From contig SFBL01000103.1 in NCBI GenBank assembly GCA_007095785.1, forward strand, positions 1-61,126: 61,126 bases of DNA, given 5' to 3'. The notes under the pieces are model-generated. The model was not told where the DNA came from. It searched no databases and was given only the letters and a program-made list of their open reading frames with translations. Positions within the stretch are counted from its first letter, which is position 1, and every line of letters starts with the position of its first letter. Origin of the DNA: Microcystis aeruginosa Ma_SC_T_19800800_S464 (GTDB lineage Bacteria > Cyanobacteriota > Cyanobacteriia > Cyanobacteriales > Microcystaceae). Shown one piece after another: positions 36,849 to 47,937 of this stretch. Both the position numbers and the translations under genes were made by a program.

Positions 36849-39800
36849 ATGTTTTATAACCAAACTGTTGACAAAGGAAAACTAAAAAAACTGATCGCTT
36901 GGGCCTATCAAAACTACGGTTCAGCGCGCTGTTCGCAAATGGCCGATGAATTGAAAAACCTCGGTTTTCGTTTCGCTACCAAAGCAGGGGTTTCCATTAG
37001 TGTGGATGATTTAACCGTACCGGCAGCTAAACGACAAATGATCGAAAGTGCCGAACAGGAAATCCGGCAGACCGAACAGCGTTATGTGCGCGGGGAAATC
37101 ACCGAAGTGGAACGCTTCCAAAAAGTAATTGACACTTGGAATAGTACATCTGAATCGCTTAAAGATGAAGTAATTCGCAACTTCCAAGTGACCGATCCCC
37201 TCAACTCCGTCTATATGATGGCTTTCTCCGGAGCGCGGGGTAATATGAGTCAAGTACGTCAGTTAGTGGGAATGCGGGGGTTAATGGCTAATCCCCAGGG
37301 GGAAATTATTGACCTCCCGATTAAGACTAACTTCCGGGAAGGATTGACCGTTACCGAATACGTTATTTCCTCCTACGGGGCCCGCAAAGGTTTAGTTGAT
37401 ACAGCCCTACGGACGGCAGATTCCGGTTATCTGACCCGTCGTCTCGTCGATGTGTCCCAAGATGTCATCGTCCGCGAGGCCGATTGTGGCACCAATCGTT
37501 ACATCGAATTAACTGCTATGACCGATGGCGATCGCGTGTTAATTCCCTTAAGCGATCGCCTATTAGGTCGTTCCTTGGCCGAAGATGTGGTGGTCAATGG
37601 AGAAGTGATCGCCACCCGTAACCAGATTATCGATGACGAAACCGCCGAAAAACTAGGGCTACTCGTCGATAAAATCAAAGTCCGCAGCCCCTTAACCTGT
37701 GAAGCGGCCCGCTCGGTTTGCCAAACCTGTTACGGTTGGAGTCTGGCCCACGGTCATCCAGTGGATATGGGGGAAGCAGTGGGAATTATTGCCGCCCAAT
37801 CGATCGGGGAACCGGGGACTCAGTTAACCATGCGTACCTTCCACACCGGGGGCGTATTTACCGGAGAAGTGGCCCGGCAAGTGCGGAGTCCCTTCGAGGG
37901 AACCGTGCGTTTTCTGCCGGGGTTAAGTATCCGTAACGTGCGAACTCGCCACGGAGATGAACGGGATCAGGTGGAGGCCCCAGGGGAAATTAAATTAACA
38001 CCCAAGGATAAAACTAAAGAAACCGTCACCTACTCTTTGACTCCGGGGTCGCTGCTATTCGTCACCGATGGGGCGACGGTAAGCGAGGAACAGTTACTAG
38101 CGGAAATAACCTCCGATAAAGTCCAAAAATCCACGGAAAAAGCTACAAAAGACGTAACCAGTGACTTAGCTGGTGAGGTGTTATTCTCCCAATTAGTCCA
38201 GGAGGAAAAAACCGATCGCCAAGGCAACACCACCCGCATCGCCCAACGGGGGGGATTACTATGGATTCTCTCCGGAGAAGTGTATAACTTGCCCCCAGGG
38301 GCCGAACCCGTGGTCAGTAACGGCGCTCAAGTACAAGTGGGGGATGTTCTAGCGGAAACTAAGTTAGTATCCACTAACGGCGGTTTGGTGCGTTTAGCCC
38401 CCAATAGCCGGGAAATCGATATCGTCACCGCTTCCGTGTCTTTGGATCAGGCCGAAGTAAAAGTAGAAAGTAGTGCCGGTCGGGAACAATTTATTATTCA
38501 TACGGTCGATGGTCAACGCTTCCTGCTGAAAACCACTCCGGGGACAAAAGTACAGAATCATGCCATTGTCGCCGAGTTAATCGACGATCGCTATCAAACC
38601 CACACTGGCGGCATGATTAAATACGTCGATATCGAAGTCTCCAAAGGCAGCCGCAAACAGGGTTATGAAATCACCAAAGGCGGCACGATCCTCTGGATTC
38701 CCGAAGAAACCCACGAAGTCAATAAAGATATCTCCCTCTTACAGGTGGAAGATGGGCAGTATGTGGAAGCGGGGGAAGAAGTGGTTAAAGACATCTTCTG
38801 TAACTCTAGCGGTGTGGTGGAAGTCATCCAGAAAAATGACATCCTCCGGGAGATTATTGTCAAACCGGGGCTGTTATTTATGGATCTCGAACCGGAATCC
38901 TCCGGAATTGCCCAGGAACAGTTAATTTACCCCGGTACACAGTTGACTCCCGAAGTCACGATCGAGGAGTTACGGCAAGCGGAATGGGTGGAAACTAACG
39001 AGGGTTTGGGTTTACTACTGCGACCAGTACAGGAGTTCGCCGTCGAAGACCAATCCACTTCTCCCACCCAAGGTTCTGCTAACCAAGAAGGAGGACGACA
39101 TATCGAACTGCGATCAGTACAGCGCATCTTCTTTAAAGACGGGGAAAGAGTTAAATCCGTCGAGGGTTGTCAACTGATCAGCACCCAATTAGTCCTAGAA
39201 ATTTCTAGCGAAGAACCAGAATCAGTCTCCCATCTGACGGCCGATATCGAGTTAGAACCGATTGAGGACAGGGATTGTCAGCGTTTACAGTTAGTTATTC
39301 TCGAATCCCTGGTGCTGCGTCGGGATAGTGATAATGATCCTTTAGGGGGTAATATTCAGACTCGCGTTCTTGTCCAAGATGGCGATGAAATCCCACCGGG
39401 GGCAGTGGTGGCCCGGACTGAGATTCAGTGTAAGGAAGCTGGCGAAATCCGCGGGATTCGCAAGGGAAGCGAAGCGGTGCGCCGTCTTTTAATCGTGCGT
39501 ACCAGTGACGAGTTTACTCTCCCGATCGCCGTTGCTCCCACCGTCAAAGCCGGGGATCTGGTAATCGCCGAAGCTGAGATCGCTGCCGGAGTTTTAGCCC
39601 CCAATTCTGGTCAAGTACTGGCCGTTGACCAAACCACCACCGGCTATGAAATCCGTCTGCGTAAGGCCCGACCCTACCGAGTATCGGCGGGGGCAATTCT
39701 GCACATCGATGAGGGGGATTTAGTCCAACGGGGCGATAATTTGGTGCTGTTGGTGTTTGAGCGCTCGAAAACTGGGGATATCATTCAAGGCCTACCGAGA

Positions 39801-40856
39801 ATCGAAGAACTGCTCGAAGCACGCAAACCGAAGGAGGCTTGTGTACTAGCACGCAAACCGGGAGTTTGTCAAGTGGAGTACCAAGATTCTGAGATTGTCG
39901 ATATTAAGGTGGTCGAGGATGACGGCACGATCAGTGAATATCCGCTTTTAGGCAGTCAAAACCCTCTGGTGAGCGATAATCAGCGTATCGATGTGGGTCA
40001 GGCGTTAACCGATGGTCAGGCTAATCCCCACGAGATTTTAGAGGTGTTCTTTAATTATTATGTGGATAGCTTGGGCAGTTACGAGGCAGCCTTGAAAGCC
40101 TTGGAAAAAACCCAGATGTTCCTCGTCGATCAGGTACAGTCGGTTTATCAATCCCAGGGGATCGATATTGCCGATAAACACATCGAAGTGATCGTGCGTC
40201 AGATGACTTCTAAGGTGCGGATCGATGACGGTGGCGATACCAGTATGTTACCCGGGGAATTGTTGGAATTGCGACAGGTGGAGACGGTCAACGAAGCCAT
40301 GTCGATCACCGGTGGGGCGGCGGCTAAATATACTCCTGTACTACTGGGGATCACCAAAGCTTCCTTGAATACCGATAGCTTTATCAGTGCCGCCTCCTTC
40401 CAAGAAACCACCCGCGTCCTCACGGAAGCGGCGATCGAAGGTAAGTCGGACTGGTTACGGGGTCTCAAGGAAAACGTGATTATCGGTCGTCTGATTCCGG
40501 CGGGTACTGGCTTCAATTCCCACGAAAACACGGCGGGGATCGGCGATTACACCCCCCCAGAGGAGGAATATAACTACAACAACAATCGTGGTTATTACGC
40601 TCCCCCCGGCGGCCTCGGTTTCCCCCCTCGTCCCGGTTTCGGTGATAGTAGTGAGGATAGCGATATGATTCTTGACGATCAAACCGCTCGCGCCTATGCT
40701 GAGGGGGATGTGGTCGATTTAGAGGATGATGAGATGGCTTTCCTCTCCTCCCGCGGCAGCAGTCGCTTTAGTCGCCAACCCATCAGCGACAGCTGGTCAG
40801 CAGCTGATGAGGAAGGGGATGAGGACGATTTCGAGGAGGATTACGAAGAAGAATAA
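36849..40856 (+). CDS. rpoC2: RNA polymerase beta' subunit, C-terminal half (RpoC2)
   Basis: 1335 residues. In cyanobacteria and plastids beta' is split; this is the C-terminal part, with the zinc cysteines in [11 protein letters not shown] and [18 protein letters not shown], the bridge and trigger-helix region [21 protein letters not shown] split across 37770-37835, and FHTGG. A very large insert of sandwich-barrel repeats (about 340-980) is typical of cyanobacteria. The end, [17 protein letters not shown] to [14 protein letters not shown], is conserved, followed by a long acidic tail. The partner gene rpoC1 lies elsewhere. Confidence 0.96.
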   Translation: MFYNQTVDKGKLKKLIAWAYQNYGSARCSQMADELKNLGFRFATKAGVSISVDDLTVPAAKRQMIESAEQEIRQTEQRYVRGEITEVERFQKVIDTWNSTSESLKDEVIRNFQVTDPLNSVYMMAFSGARGNMSQVRQLVGMRGLMANPQGEIIDLPIKTNFREGLTVTEYVISSYGARKGLVDTALRTADSGYLTRRLVDVSQDVIVREADCGTNRYIELTAMTDGDRVLIPLSDRLLGRSLAEDVVVNGEVIATRNQIIDDETAEKLGLLVDKIKVRSPLTCEAARSVCQTCYGWSLAHGHPVDMGEAVGIIAAQSIGEPGTQLTMRTFHTGGVFTGEVARQVRSPFEGTVRFLPGLSIRNVRTRHGDERDQVEAPGEIKLTPKDKTKETVTYSLTPGSLLFVTDGATVSEEQLLAEITSDKVQKSTEKATKDVTSDLAGEVLFSQLVQEEKTDRQGNTTRIAQRGGLLWILSGEVYNLPPGAEPVVSNGAQVQVGDVLAETKLVSTNGGLVRLAPNSREIDIVTASVSLDQAEVKVESSAGREQFIIHTVDGQRFLLKTTPGTKVQNHAIVAELIDDRYQTHTGGMIKYVDIEVSKGSRKQGYEITKGGTILWIPEETHEVNKDISLLQVEDGQYVEAGEEVVKDIFCNSSGVVEVIQKNDILREIIVKPGLLFMDLEPESSGIAQEQLIYPGTQLTPEVTIEELRQAEWVETNEGLGLLLRPVQEFAVEDQSTSPTQGSANQEGGRHIELRSVQRIFFKDGERVKSVEGCQLISTQLVLEISSEEPESVSHLTADIELEPIEDRDCQRLQLVILESLVLRRDSDNDPLGGNIQTRVLVQDGDEIPPGAVVARTEIQCKEAGEIRGIRKGSEAVRRLLIVRTSDEFTLPIAVAPTVKAGDLVIAEAEIAAGVLAPNSGQVLAVDQTTTGYEIRLRKARPYRVSAGAILHIDEGDLVQRGDNLVLLVFERSKTGDIIQGLPRIEELLEARKPKEACVLARKPGVCQVEYQDSEIVDIKVVEDDGTISEYPLLGSQNPLVSDNQRIDVGQALTDGQANPHEILEVFFNYYVDSLGSYEAALKALEKTQMFLVDQVQSVYQSQGIDIADKHIEVIVRQMTSKVRIDDGGDTSMLPGELLELRQVETVNEAMSITGGAAAKYTPVLLGITKASLNTDSFISAASFQETTRVLTEAAIEGKSDWLRGLKENVIIGRLIPAGTGFNSHENTAGIGDYTPPEEEYNYNNNRGYYAPPGGLGFPPRPGFGDSSEDSDMILDDQTARAYAEGDVVDLEDDEMAFLSSRGSSRFSRQPISDSWSAADEEGDEDDFEEDYEEE

Positions 40857-40894
40857 TCGTCTTATTCTTAGATTAGCCGAATCTCCCCCCCCTG

Positions 40895-40915
40895 CCCCCC
40901 GACATCGGGGGGTTT
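40895..40915 (+). terminator. C/G hairpin after rpoC2
   Basis: CCCCCCGA at 40895-40902 pairs with TCGGGGGG at 40905-40912, followed by a short TTT. It is a strong stem with a weak T-run and is the likely end of the rpoB-rpoC2 transcript. Confidence 0.6.
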
Positions 40916-41008
40916 GGTAATTCCCCTGAGTTGGCGAATAAAAGAAGGCAGCCTTTTTTGTCCACCAGAAAGGAGACAAAGTAAGGATTTTAAGAATTTT
41001 CTCTCAAG

Positions 41009-41082
41009 TCGGGATGACAGGATTTGAACCTGCGGCATCCTGCTCCCAAAGCAGGCGCGCTACCAAGCTGCGCTACATCCCG
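41009..41082 (-). tRNA. tRNA-Pro (anticodon TGG)
   Basis: 74-base cloverleaf on the minus strand, acceptor CGGGATG/CATCCCG, T-loop GTTCAAATC, anticodon loop CTTTGGGAG (TGG). CCA is not encoded. Confidence 0.96.
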
Positions 41083-41122
41083 AAATAAACTCCTTTTTTA
41101 GTATAGCCTAAGAGCCGCATTC

Positions 41123-41638
41123 TTAATCGGGATACCAAAACATACCTTTGATACCTTCGGGATCGAGAACAAAACCAAGACGACGATAGAAATCCACCAC
41201 CTGCGGATCGGCGAAAAGAGTTATATTACTGATGTCCTCACCCCGCAACTTCCTAATCATAAATTTCATTAATGCTTTACCAAAGCCTTTACTTTGATAG
41301 TGAGGATGAACAACCACATCCCAGACCGTAGCATTAAAAGCGTGATCGGAAGTGGCACGAGCAAAACCCACTAAACGACGGCGATTACCTCGCACTTCCC
41401 ACATCGACACCACTAAAAAACTACATTCGATCGCCTTTTTAACTTTGCGTAAAGGACGACGGGCCCAACCTACCGAGTCACAAAGTTCTTCTAACTCATA
41501 CAGATCTAGCTCTCGATCGGTACTAAAAAACACTCGCGTCTGTCCGAGGTCGTTCTGAGCAACCTCTACCAAGTCTCCCGAATAGTCAGGTGATGCAGTG
41601 ACTTCGGAACTATTAAACAATCTTTTCCAAAAAACCAT
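41123..41638 (-). CDS. ycf52: GNAT N-acetyltransferase, Ycf52/plastid-type
   Basis: 171 residues with the GNAT fold: acetyl-CoA loop [16 protein letters not shown] preceded by [10 protein letters not shown], and C-terminal [12 protein letters not shown] conserved N-terminal [16 protein letters not shown] is characteristic of the cyanobacterial and red-algal plastid Ycf52 group; plant chloroplast relatives acetylate proteins and amines such as serotonin. Substrate here is not known. The gene lies between tRNA-Pro and tRNA-Ser on the same strand. Confidence 0.85.
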   Translation of the reverse strand: MVFWKRLFNSSEVTASPDYSGDLVEVAQNDLGQTRVFFSTDRELDLYELEELCDSVGWARRPLRKVKKAIECSFLVVSMWEVRGNRRRLVGFARATSDHAFNATVWDVVVHPHYQSKGFGKALMKFMIRKLRGEDISNITLFADPQVVDFYRRLGFVLDPEGIKGMFWYPD

Positions 41639-41744
41639 GCCGGGGGGCTACTGCCTCAATATTATCCTTTTAGCCTAGTATATTTTATTTTCCCCTCTCT
41701 AAGAACAATCGGGCAACCGGAGTCCAAATGTGATTGGGTGAGTA

Positions 41745-41829
41745 CGGAGAGGGTGGGATTTGAACCCACGAACCATTGCTGGTTACTCGATTTCAAGTCG
41801 AGCGCGATCGACCACTCTGCCACCTCTCC
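41745..41829 (-). tRNA. tRNA-Ser (anticodon TGA)
   Basis: 85-base class II tRNA with a long variable arm, acceptor GGAGAGG/CCTCTCC, T-loop GTTCAAATC and anticodon loop ACTTGAAAT (TGA). Confidence 0.96.
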
Positions 41830-42163
41830 AAGGCAGCTAGACCTATATCCTATCATTAGATCTCTTGCATAAATCAAAAAATTTTCCGCAAATGAAAGGA
41901 AAAGGGGTGCATATTATAGAGTTAAGGGTTAAAGGATAAAAATTTCCCTTTCCCCCTTCCCTGACTTCTGCAAGAAGTCTATTCTAGTCAATCAGGGGTT
42001 TCTGAGCAGGATTTTTGGGGAGGCCCATCAGCCAGACTAATTCCCCTCACCACCCCAGCCAGTATGACCGACTTATTTCCTTAAATTTCTGTAATTTTCG
42101 GTTTTCACGGGGTAAAACTCAAATTAGAATAGGGGGGAATACTTTGAAATACCTCTTTTGACG
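41830..42163. other. spacer without recognisable gene
   Basis: The stretch between tRNA-Ser and the isomerase gene holds a 17-base palindrome GACTTCT-GCA-AGAAGTC (41963-41979) and pyrimidine-rich sequence. No open frame is credible. Confidence 0.5.
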
Positions 42164-42169
42164 TATAAT
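42144..42169 (+). promoter_or_regulatory. candidate promoter of the secretion cluster
   Basis: A perfect TATAAT at 42164-42169 lies about 70 bases before the isomerase gene. The -35 region is poor (TTGAAA at 42144-42149 with only 14 bases between). Confidence 0.4.
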
Positions 42170-42240
42170 CACCTCAATAAAATTTAGAAGCTCCTAGAGT
42201 TGATAGTTTTAAACATTTCTGTGAGGAAAATGGATTTATT

Positions 42241-43002
42241 ATGAGTTCAATTATTGAAATCGGCGACCAAAAAATTAGCGAGTCAGAGGTCTTGCCTCTT
42301 TTGGCAAAATATGGTATGTTGCCGCAGTTAATTCGGGAAGTAATTATCGAGCGAGTGATCGCAAATATCGCCTGCAATCCCGAAGAAAGAAACGCAGCCT
42401 ATTCCCGTTTCTATCAAAATAATCAAATTGCCAACGATGAACAAATGAAATCTTGGTTACAACAAAACGGGATGAATTCCGAACAACTAGAATATCTAAT
42501 TCTGCGGGACATTAAATTGGAAAAATTTAAACAGGAGACTTGGGATAACAAAGTAGAATCCTACTTCTTGCAAGTCAAAAATCAATTGGATAAGGTGGTT
42601 TATTCCCTGATTCGGACAAAAAATATCGGCATTGCCCAAGAACTATTTTTCCGGATACAGGATCGAGAAACTAGCTTCGCTGAACTAGCCAAAAAATACT
42701 CCCAAGGAGCAGAAGCAGAAACCGGAGGACTAATCGGACCTGTGGAACTGAGCAGCCCCCATCCCCAGATTGGGCAAATTCTCAAAGCAAGTAAACCGGG
42801 GCAACTGTGGCCACCGACGCAAGTGGGAGAATGGGTCGTGATTGTCCGGCTAGAAAAATATTTATCCTGTGAACTGGATACTCCCACCCGTCAACGCTTA
42901 CGCAATGATTTATTCCAACAATGGTTAACGGCTCAAATGCAAACAGTGAAATTTATCTCCGAATCAACCCTAGTCAATGGCGAGCAGGTATCAATTATAT
43001 AG
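42241..43002 (+). CDS. parvulin-type peptidyl-prolyl isomerase
   Basis: 253 residues. The N-terminal half is a SurA-like helical chaperone part (about 1-115, EQMKSWLQQNGMNSEQLEYL), followed by a parvulin/rotamase domain (about 120-215) with FAELAKKYSQGAEAETGGLIGPV and GEWVVIVRLEKY. There is no signal peptide, so it is likely cytosolic. It is the first gene of a cluster with an HlyB-type exporter and HlyD adaptor, 75 bases apart, and probably helps keep the exported substrate competent for secretion. Confidence 0.85.
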   Translation: MSSIIEIGDQKISESEVLPLLAKYGMLPQLIREVIIERVIANIACNPEERNAAYSRFYQNNQIANDEQMKSWLQQNGMNSEQLEYLILRDIKLEKFKQETWDNKVESYFLQVKNQLDKVVYSLIRTKNIGIAQELFFRIQDRETSFAELAKKYSQGAEAETGGLIGPVELSSPHPQIGQILKASKPGQLWPPTQVGEWVVIVRLEKYLSCELDTPTRQRLRNDLFQQWLTAQMQTVKFISESTLVNGEQVSII

Positions 43003-43077
43003 CATCCCTTGCAACACTGGGTTTACCCAATCTTTTCGCCTAATTATTTGCCAACTTAGTCAATTTTCGCCTAGCTA

Positions 43078-46071
43078 ATGAGTTACACCACTTTAGATTT
43101 TACCGCTTTTCTGGAGACTGTACAGCCCTTTGATCGCCTGCCCGTCGAGGTTAGACGTTCTCTGGGCCAGAAATTACAACCCTTTCGCTATGAGATGGGC
43201 AATGCCATACTCAAGTGTGACCGCTTACCCTCTCACCTCGTCCTTCTCTACGAGGGAGAGGCCAGACTTTTGGGTTACGATGCTAGGGTAAACAATCCGT
43301 TGCCAGTCACTTTGGCTAAATTGCAGCCAGGGGATTTATTCGGGTGGATGAGTCTTCTGCGCGCTACCCCCTGTGAAACGGTGATCGCTTCTTCGGAAGT
43401 CACCATCTGTTTAACCTTAAAAGAAGAGGATTTTTGGTCTTTAATCAATAATTACCCCGAATTTAAGCAATATTTCTTTCAACAAACCTCGATCGCTGAA
43501 GTTTATGCTGTCCTAGGCTCCTATCTTAATCAACAGGCCTGGGGTGGGGGGGACCTCAAAGAAATGGCACAGGCCCTTTTAAACAAAGCTTGTGTGTCCT
43601 ACAACCAGATTAACGATGATTATCTCTGGTTAGTCAGCGAAAATACCGATAATTATCCTATCGGCTCAGTTATCACCCGGAATAATCCGACTAGCACGCG
43701 CTTATTAGGTCTTTCCTCCGATCTCGCGGAGCGAGCGCGTTGCGACCAGTTAGACGAATTCTTGACGGTTGCAACCGAAGCGGCTGCGGAAACAGAAACG
43801 GATGATATCTGGGAAACCCAAGTCATTAAGGGAAATAAACCCACCCAGGTATTAGATATCCCCCAAGGAAGAATCAGCGACATCACCAGCGATATCGACC
43901 TTGAAAAAACTCTCCAGAAAAACCGCAAGTCATATCCTTTTTTCAGGGGAAAAACGGAACTAGAGGCGGTGAGTGCCTGTTTTCAGATGCTCTGCAAATA
44001 TTTTAATATTCCCTTTCGCAAGGACGTGATCCAACGCATTCTAGGGGATCAACTGCAAAGAACCGGCAGCCTTTCCCTGCCCCTGTGTGGGGCTGTGGCC
44101 GAGGTAGTGGGACTCCATAGCCAATTAGTACCCCTAAATGCTTCTTCCTTGCCCAATATCAACCCTCCTGCCCTAATTCGCTGGCAAGACAGCATCGTTA
44201 TCCTCTACGAAATTAATCAACGGGAAACCACGATCGCTGTTCCCGAACGGGGGATAATTAAACGCAAAACCAGCGAATTTCTGGAATCTTGGGACGAAAA
44301 AGGGGAAGTAATTCTGCTCAAACCCACCAAACACACCCAGCAACAGCGTTTTGGCCTATCATGGTTTTGGCCTTCTGTCAAGAAACATAAACGAGTCTTA
44401 ATAGAAGTTTTTATCGCTTCTTTCTTCGTGCAGTTATTTGCCCTGGCCAATCCCTTGATGATTCAGGTGATCATCGATAAAGTGATCGTGCAGAATAGCC
44501 CGGAAACCTTGAATACCCTCGGGGTTTTCCTGTTAGTAATTGCCGTTTTTGAGGGAATTTTAACCTTTTTGAGAACATCCCTTTTTGTCGATACCACTAA
44601 CCGCATCGACATGACCCTCGGTTCAGAAATTATCGATCACCTGCTGCGCTTACCCCTGAAATACTTTGAACGGCGGCCAGTGGGGGAAATTTCGACAAGA
44701 ATCAACGAATTAGAGAATATTCGGCAATTTTTAACGGGGACAGCCCTAACGGTGGTGTTAGATGCCATTTTCTCGGTTATCTACATCGTGGTTATGTTGA
44801 TCTATAGCCCGATTTTAACCTTCTGGGCCCTGGGAGTCGTGCCGATTTTAGTTCTCTCCACAGCTATTTTCGCACCGATCGTGCGGCGACAACTGCGAGC
44901 AAAAGCCGAACGAAACGCCGAAACCCAATCCTATCTCGTGGAGGTAATGACAGGAATTCAAACGGTGAAAGCACAGAATATCGAATTGCGTTCCCGTTGG
45001 CAGTGGCAAGAACGTTATGCGCGCTATGTGGCCGAAGGTTTTCAAACGGTAATGACCTCAACTTTGGCCGGTTCCTTTAGTCACTTCTTTAACCAATTAT
45101 CGGGTTTATTAGTGCTTTGGGTGGGAGCAGCCCTAGTTTTAGACGGACAACTCACTCTTGGTCAATTAATCGCCTTCCGGATTATCGCTTCCTACGTTAC
45201 CTCGCCGATTCTGCGTTTGACCCAACTCTGGCAAAACTTCCAAGAAACCGGCTTATCCCTGGAAAGATTAGCCGATATCGTCGATACTCCCCAAGAAGCG
45301 GAACTTGATCGCCAAAATATCCCCATGCCCTTAATTAAAGGCACTGTCACCTACGAAAACCTCGCTTTCCGCTTCAATCCCCACGGACCCCTGCAACTAT
45401 ACAACGTCAACTTAGAATTCCAGGCCGGTACTTTTGTCGCTTTGGTGGGGGAAAGTGGCGCCGGGAAAAGTACCATCACTAAACTATTAGCTCGTCTCTA
45501 CGAACCAGAATCGGGACGAATTCTCATCGATGGCTATGATATCAACAAAGTGGAACTCTATTCCCTGCGTCGTCAAATCGGCATGGTTCCCCAAGAAACC
45601 CTATTATTTGACGGTACGGTACAGGAAAATATCGCCCTGACTAACCCCGATGCGACTGTGGAGGAAATCGTCTCGGCAGCAAAAGCAGCCGCAGCCCACG
45701 AATTTATTATGACCCTACCCAATGGCTATAATACCCGCGTCGGTGAACGGGGGGCATCCCTATCGGGGGGACAACGACAACGGGTTGCGATCGCTCGTTC
45801 CGTCCTGCAAAGACCGCAAATACTCATTCTTGATGAGGCCACCAGCGCCCTCGACTATAACACCGAACGGCAAGTGTGTCTGAATCTCAAAGAAGCTTTC
45901 AAGGATCATACGGTCTTCTTTATTACCCATCGTTTAGCTTCGATCAAATCCGCCGATATTATTGTCATGATGGATAAAGGGACAGTAGCGGAGGAAGGCA
46001 CCCACGAGGAATTAATGGCCAAAAAAGGCCTTTACTATACTCTCTATAAACAACAGGATTCGCAAATCTAG
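43078..46071 (+). CDS. type I secretion ABC transporter with cNMP-binding and inactive C39-like domains
   Basis: 997 residues. In order: a cyclic-nucleotide-binding-like domain (about 15-140), a linker, a C39 peptidase-like domain (about 295-420), six membrane helices (about 440-720), and an ATPase with Walker A GESGAGKST (791-799), signature LSGGQRQR, Walker B ILILDEATSALD and FITHR. At the C39 active site the usual DCG reads EAV (ELEAVSACFQML), so the catalytic Cys is lost and leader cleavage is unlikely, as in HlyB. Resembles HetC-type and RTX exporters. Works with the HlyD protein next door; the outer-membrane TolC is not here. Confidence 0.9.
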   Translation: MSYTTLDFTAFLETVQPFDRLPVEVRRSLGQKLQPFRYEMGNAILKCDRLPSHLVLLYEGEARLLGYDARVNNPLPVTLAKLQPGDLFGWMSLLRATPCETVIASSEVTICLTLKEEDFWSLINNYPEFKQYFFQQTSIAEVYAVLGSYLNQQAWGGGDLKEMAQALLNKACVSYNQINDDYLWLVSENTDNYPIGSVITRNNPTSTRLLGLSSDLAERARCDQLDEFLTVATEAAAETETDDIWETQVIKGNKPTQVLDIPQGRISDITSDIDLEKTLQKNRKSYPFFRGKTELEAVSACFQMLCKYFNIPFRKDVIQRILGDQLQRTGSLSLPLCGAVAEVVGLHSQLVPLNASSLPNINPPALIRWQDSIVILYEINQRETTIAVPERGIIKRKTSEFLESWDEKGEVILLKPTKHTQQQRFGLSWFWPSVKKHKRVLIEVFIASFFVQLFALANPLMIQVIIDKVIVQNSPETLNTLGVFLLVIAVFEGILTFLRTSLFVDTTNRIDMTLGSEIIDHLLRLPLKYFERRPVGEISTRINELENIRQFLTGTALTVVLDAIFSVIYIVVMLIYSPILTFWALGVVPILVLSTAIFAPIVRRQLRAKAERNAETQSYLVEVMTGIQTVKAQNIELRSRWQWQERYARYVAEGFQTVMTSTLAGSFSHFFNQLSGLLVLWVGAALVLDGQLTLGQLIAFRIIASYVTSPILRLTQLWQNFQETGLSLERLADIVDTPQEAELDRQNIPMPLIKGTVTYENLAFRFNPHGPLQLYNVNLEFQAGTFVALVGESGAGKSTITKLLARLYEPESGRILIDGYDINKVELYSLRRQIGMVPQETLLFDGTVQENIALTNPDATVEEIVSAAKAAAAHEFIMTLPNGYNTRVGERGASLSGGQRQRVAIARSVLQRPQILILDEATSALDYNTERQVCLNLKEAFKDHTVFFITHRLASIKSADIIVMMDKGTVAEEGTHEELMAKKGLYYTLYKQQDSQI

Positions 46072-46074
46072 TCA

Positions 46075-46150
46075 GTCAGTCGTCAGTTATCAGTTATCAG
46101 TTATCAGTAATCAGTAAACGGTTATCGGTTCACTGATTACTGAAAAAATA
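46075..46150. repeat. heptamer repeats inside the secretion cluster
   Basis: GTTATCA and CAGTAATCAGT variants fill the gap between the ABC exporter and the HlyD gene, just ahead of the ribosome-binding site AGGAGA of the latter. Confidence 0.75.
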
Positions 46151-46167
46151 AATATAGGAGAATCCCC

Positions 46168-47937
46168 ATGAACGGTAATTCTAACAACGGTCAAAACGGC
46201 AACGGCAACGCTAAAAGCGATGAACTGACCCAAGCGGGTAAAAACGTGGCTACTACCACGAAAAATAAAAGTATTACCCCTTCTTTACCCACTTTCAGCC
46301 CACCAGAACAATCGGTGATCCTGAAACAATCGCCCATTTGGTCGCGGACGATTATCTGGACATTAATGAGTGTCACCACTGCCGCTTTAATTTGGTCAGC
46401 GTTCGCCAAAATCGAGCAGGTGGTGGGTGCCCAAGGACAACTTAAACCCCAGGGGAAAGTGCAAGAAGTACAAGCACCGGTGAACGGGGTAGTACAGGAA
46501 GTTACAGTTAAAGACGGCGATCGAGTTAACAAAGGGGATGTACTGGTTTTAATGGATTCTAGTGCCTCGAAAGTGCAGTTAGAATCCTTGAAAAAAATTC
46601 GCACCACTGCTGAGAAGGAAAATCAATTCTATCGTCTCTTAATGGCGCAGGATCTGACACCGGCACAAGTGGAAAGTTCGATCGCTCAATTAAAATTACC
46701 GAGTGAAATCGCCGATTTGGCCCGTAATCGTGCCGCTTTGGTGGCAGAAAATCAACTTTATCAAGCACAGGTCAATGAAGGTGCCTCTAGCTCTGCTTTA
46801 CAAGGGGATGAATTAGCCCGTTTAGAGGCTGCCCGACGGGAGTCCAATTCTCGACAAGCGGCCGCTAGATTGGAAATGGAACAATTAGAAAAACAATTGA
46901 ACCAAACAAGGGTACAGTTGGCCGATGCCCGCTCGCAATTAATCAATGATCGCTTCGTCTTAGAAGAAATTAAGACTCGTAATGCCAATTCGATGAAACA
47001 GGGCCAAGAAAGCTTGGATATCGAGCGTAATATTCTTAAGGATATTGAACCCTTGGGGGATGAAGGAGCGATCGCCCGTTATCAGATTAATAAACAAAAA
47101 CAATCGGTAACTGATCGCCAGAATGAACTGCAGCAGCAAGAAGCTAATGGCAAAATCGATCGAGAAAAACAAGAGAAAGAAGTACAAACCCGCATCGCCG
47201 AAATTTCCCGCTTGGAACAGGAAGAAAAGCGTTATTCCCTGTTGATCTCCCAAGCGCGAGAAAAGCTGATTAATACCACAGTAATCACGGAAAAAGATGT
47301 GCGCGATAAAATGGCGGACAATCACAAACGGATCGCTGAAATCGATAGTCAGATCAGTCGCATTATCATTGATAATAACAAGCGCATTGCTGAGTTAGAT
47401 AGTCAAATTAGTCAAGCACAACAGACCATTAAATATCAAAAAATTACCGCCCCCATCGATGGTGTGGTCTTTGATCTCAAGGCGCGGCCTGGGTTTGTTC
47501 CCCAACCGAGTCAAGCGGAAGCATTGTTAAAAATTGTTCCCGATGGCTGTCCCACTGAAATCAAAGATGCCGCTAAAGGTTGTTTAGTGGCAGAGGTGGA
47601 CGTGACAAACCAAGACATCGGTTTTGTGCGTGTGGGACAAAAAGCCGATATTCGCATTGATTCCTTTTCTTACAGTGAATACGGCGATATTAAGGGAGAA
47701 GTAATCTCGATCGGTTCTGATGCTTTACCACCCGACGAAACTCACCGTTTTTATCGGTTCCCCGTCCGGGTAAGCTTGAACAGTCAAGAGTTAGTTTTGA
47801 AAGATAAATCTACTCTGCCGCTGCAATCGGGGATGTCCGTGAGCGTTAACGTCAAAGTCAATGAAAATCGCACTGTTTTGGGACTATTTACCGATATGTT
47901 CAATAAACAGGTGGATACTCTCAAACAAGTCCGTTAA
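46168..47937 (+). CDS. HlyD family membrane-fusion protein
   Basis: 589 residues, the periplasmic adaptor of a type I secretion system. An N/G-rich cytoplasmic start ([13 protein letters not shown]) precedes one membrane helix (about 63-83), a lipoyl half-motif ([20 protein letters not shown]), a long coiled coil (about 140-420), the second lipoyl half ([17 protein letters not shown]) and a beta-barrel end ([19 protein letters not shown]). Preceded by AGGAGA. Its stop codon overlaps that of hisA on the other strand, so there is no room for a separate terminator. Confidence 0.93.
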   Translation: MNGNSNNGQNGNGNAKSDELTQAGKNVATTTKNKSITPSLPTFSPPEQSVILKQSPIWSRTIIWTLMSVTTAALIWSAFAKIEQVVGAQGQLKPQGKVQEVQAPVNGVVQEVTVKDGDRVNKGDVLVLMDSSASKVQLESLKKIRTTAEKENQFYRLLMAQDLTPAQVESSIAQLKLPSEIADLARNRAALVAENQLYQAQVNEGASSSALQGDELARLEAARRESNSRQAAARLEMEQLEKQLNQTRVQLADARSQLINDRFVLEEIKTRNANSMKQGQESLDIERNILKDIEPLGDEGAIARYQINKQKQSVTDRQNELQQQEANGKIDREKQEKEVQTRIAEISRLEQEEKRYSLLISQAREKLINTTVITEKDVRDKMADNHKRIAEIDSQISRIIIDNNKRIAELDSQISQAQQTIKYQKITAPIDGVVFDLKARPGFVPQPSQAEALLKIVPDGCPTEIKDAAKGCLVAEVDVTNQDIGFVRVGQKADIRIDSFSYSEYGDIKGEVISIGSDALPPDETHRFYRFPVRVSLNSQELVLKDKSTLPLQSGMSVSVNVKVNENRTVLGLFTDMFNKQVDTLKQVR

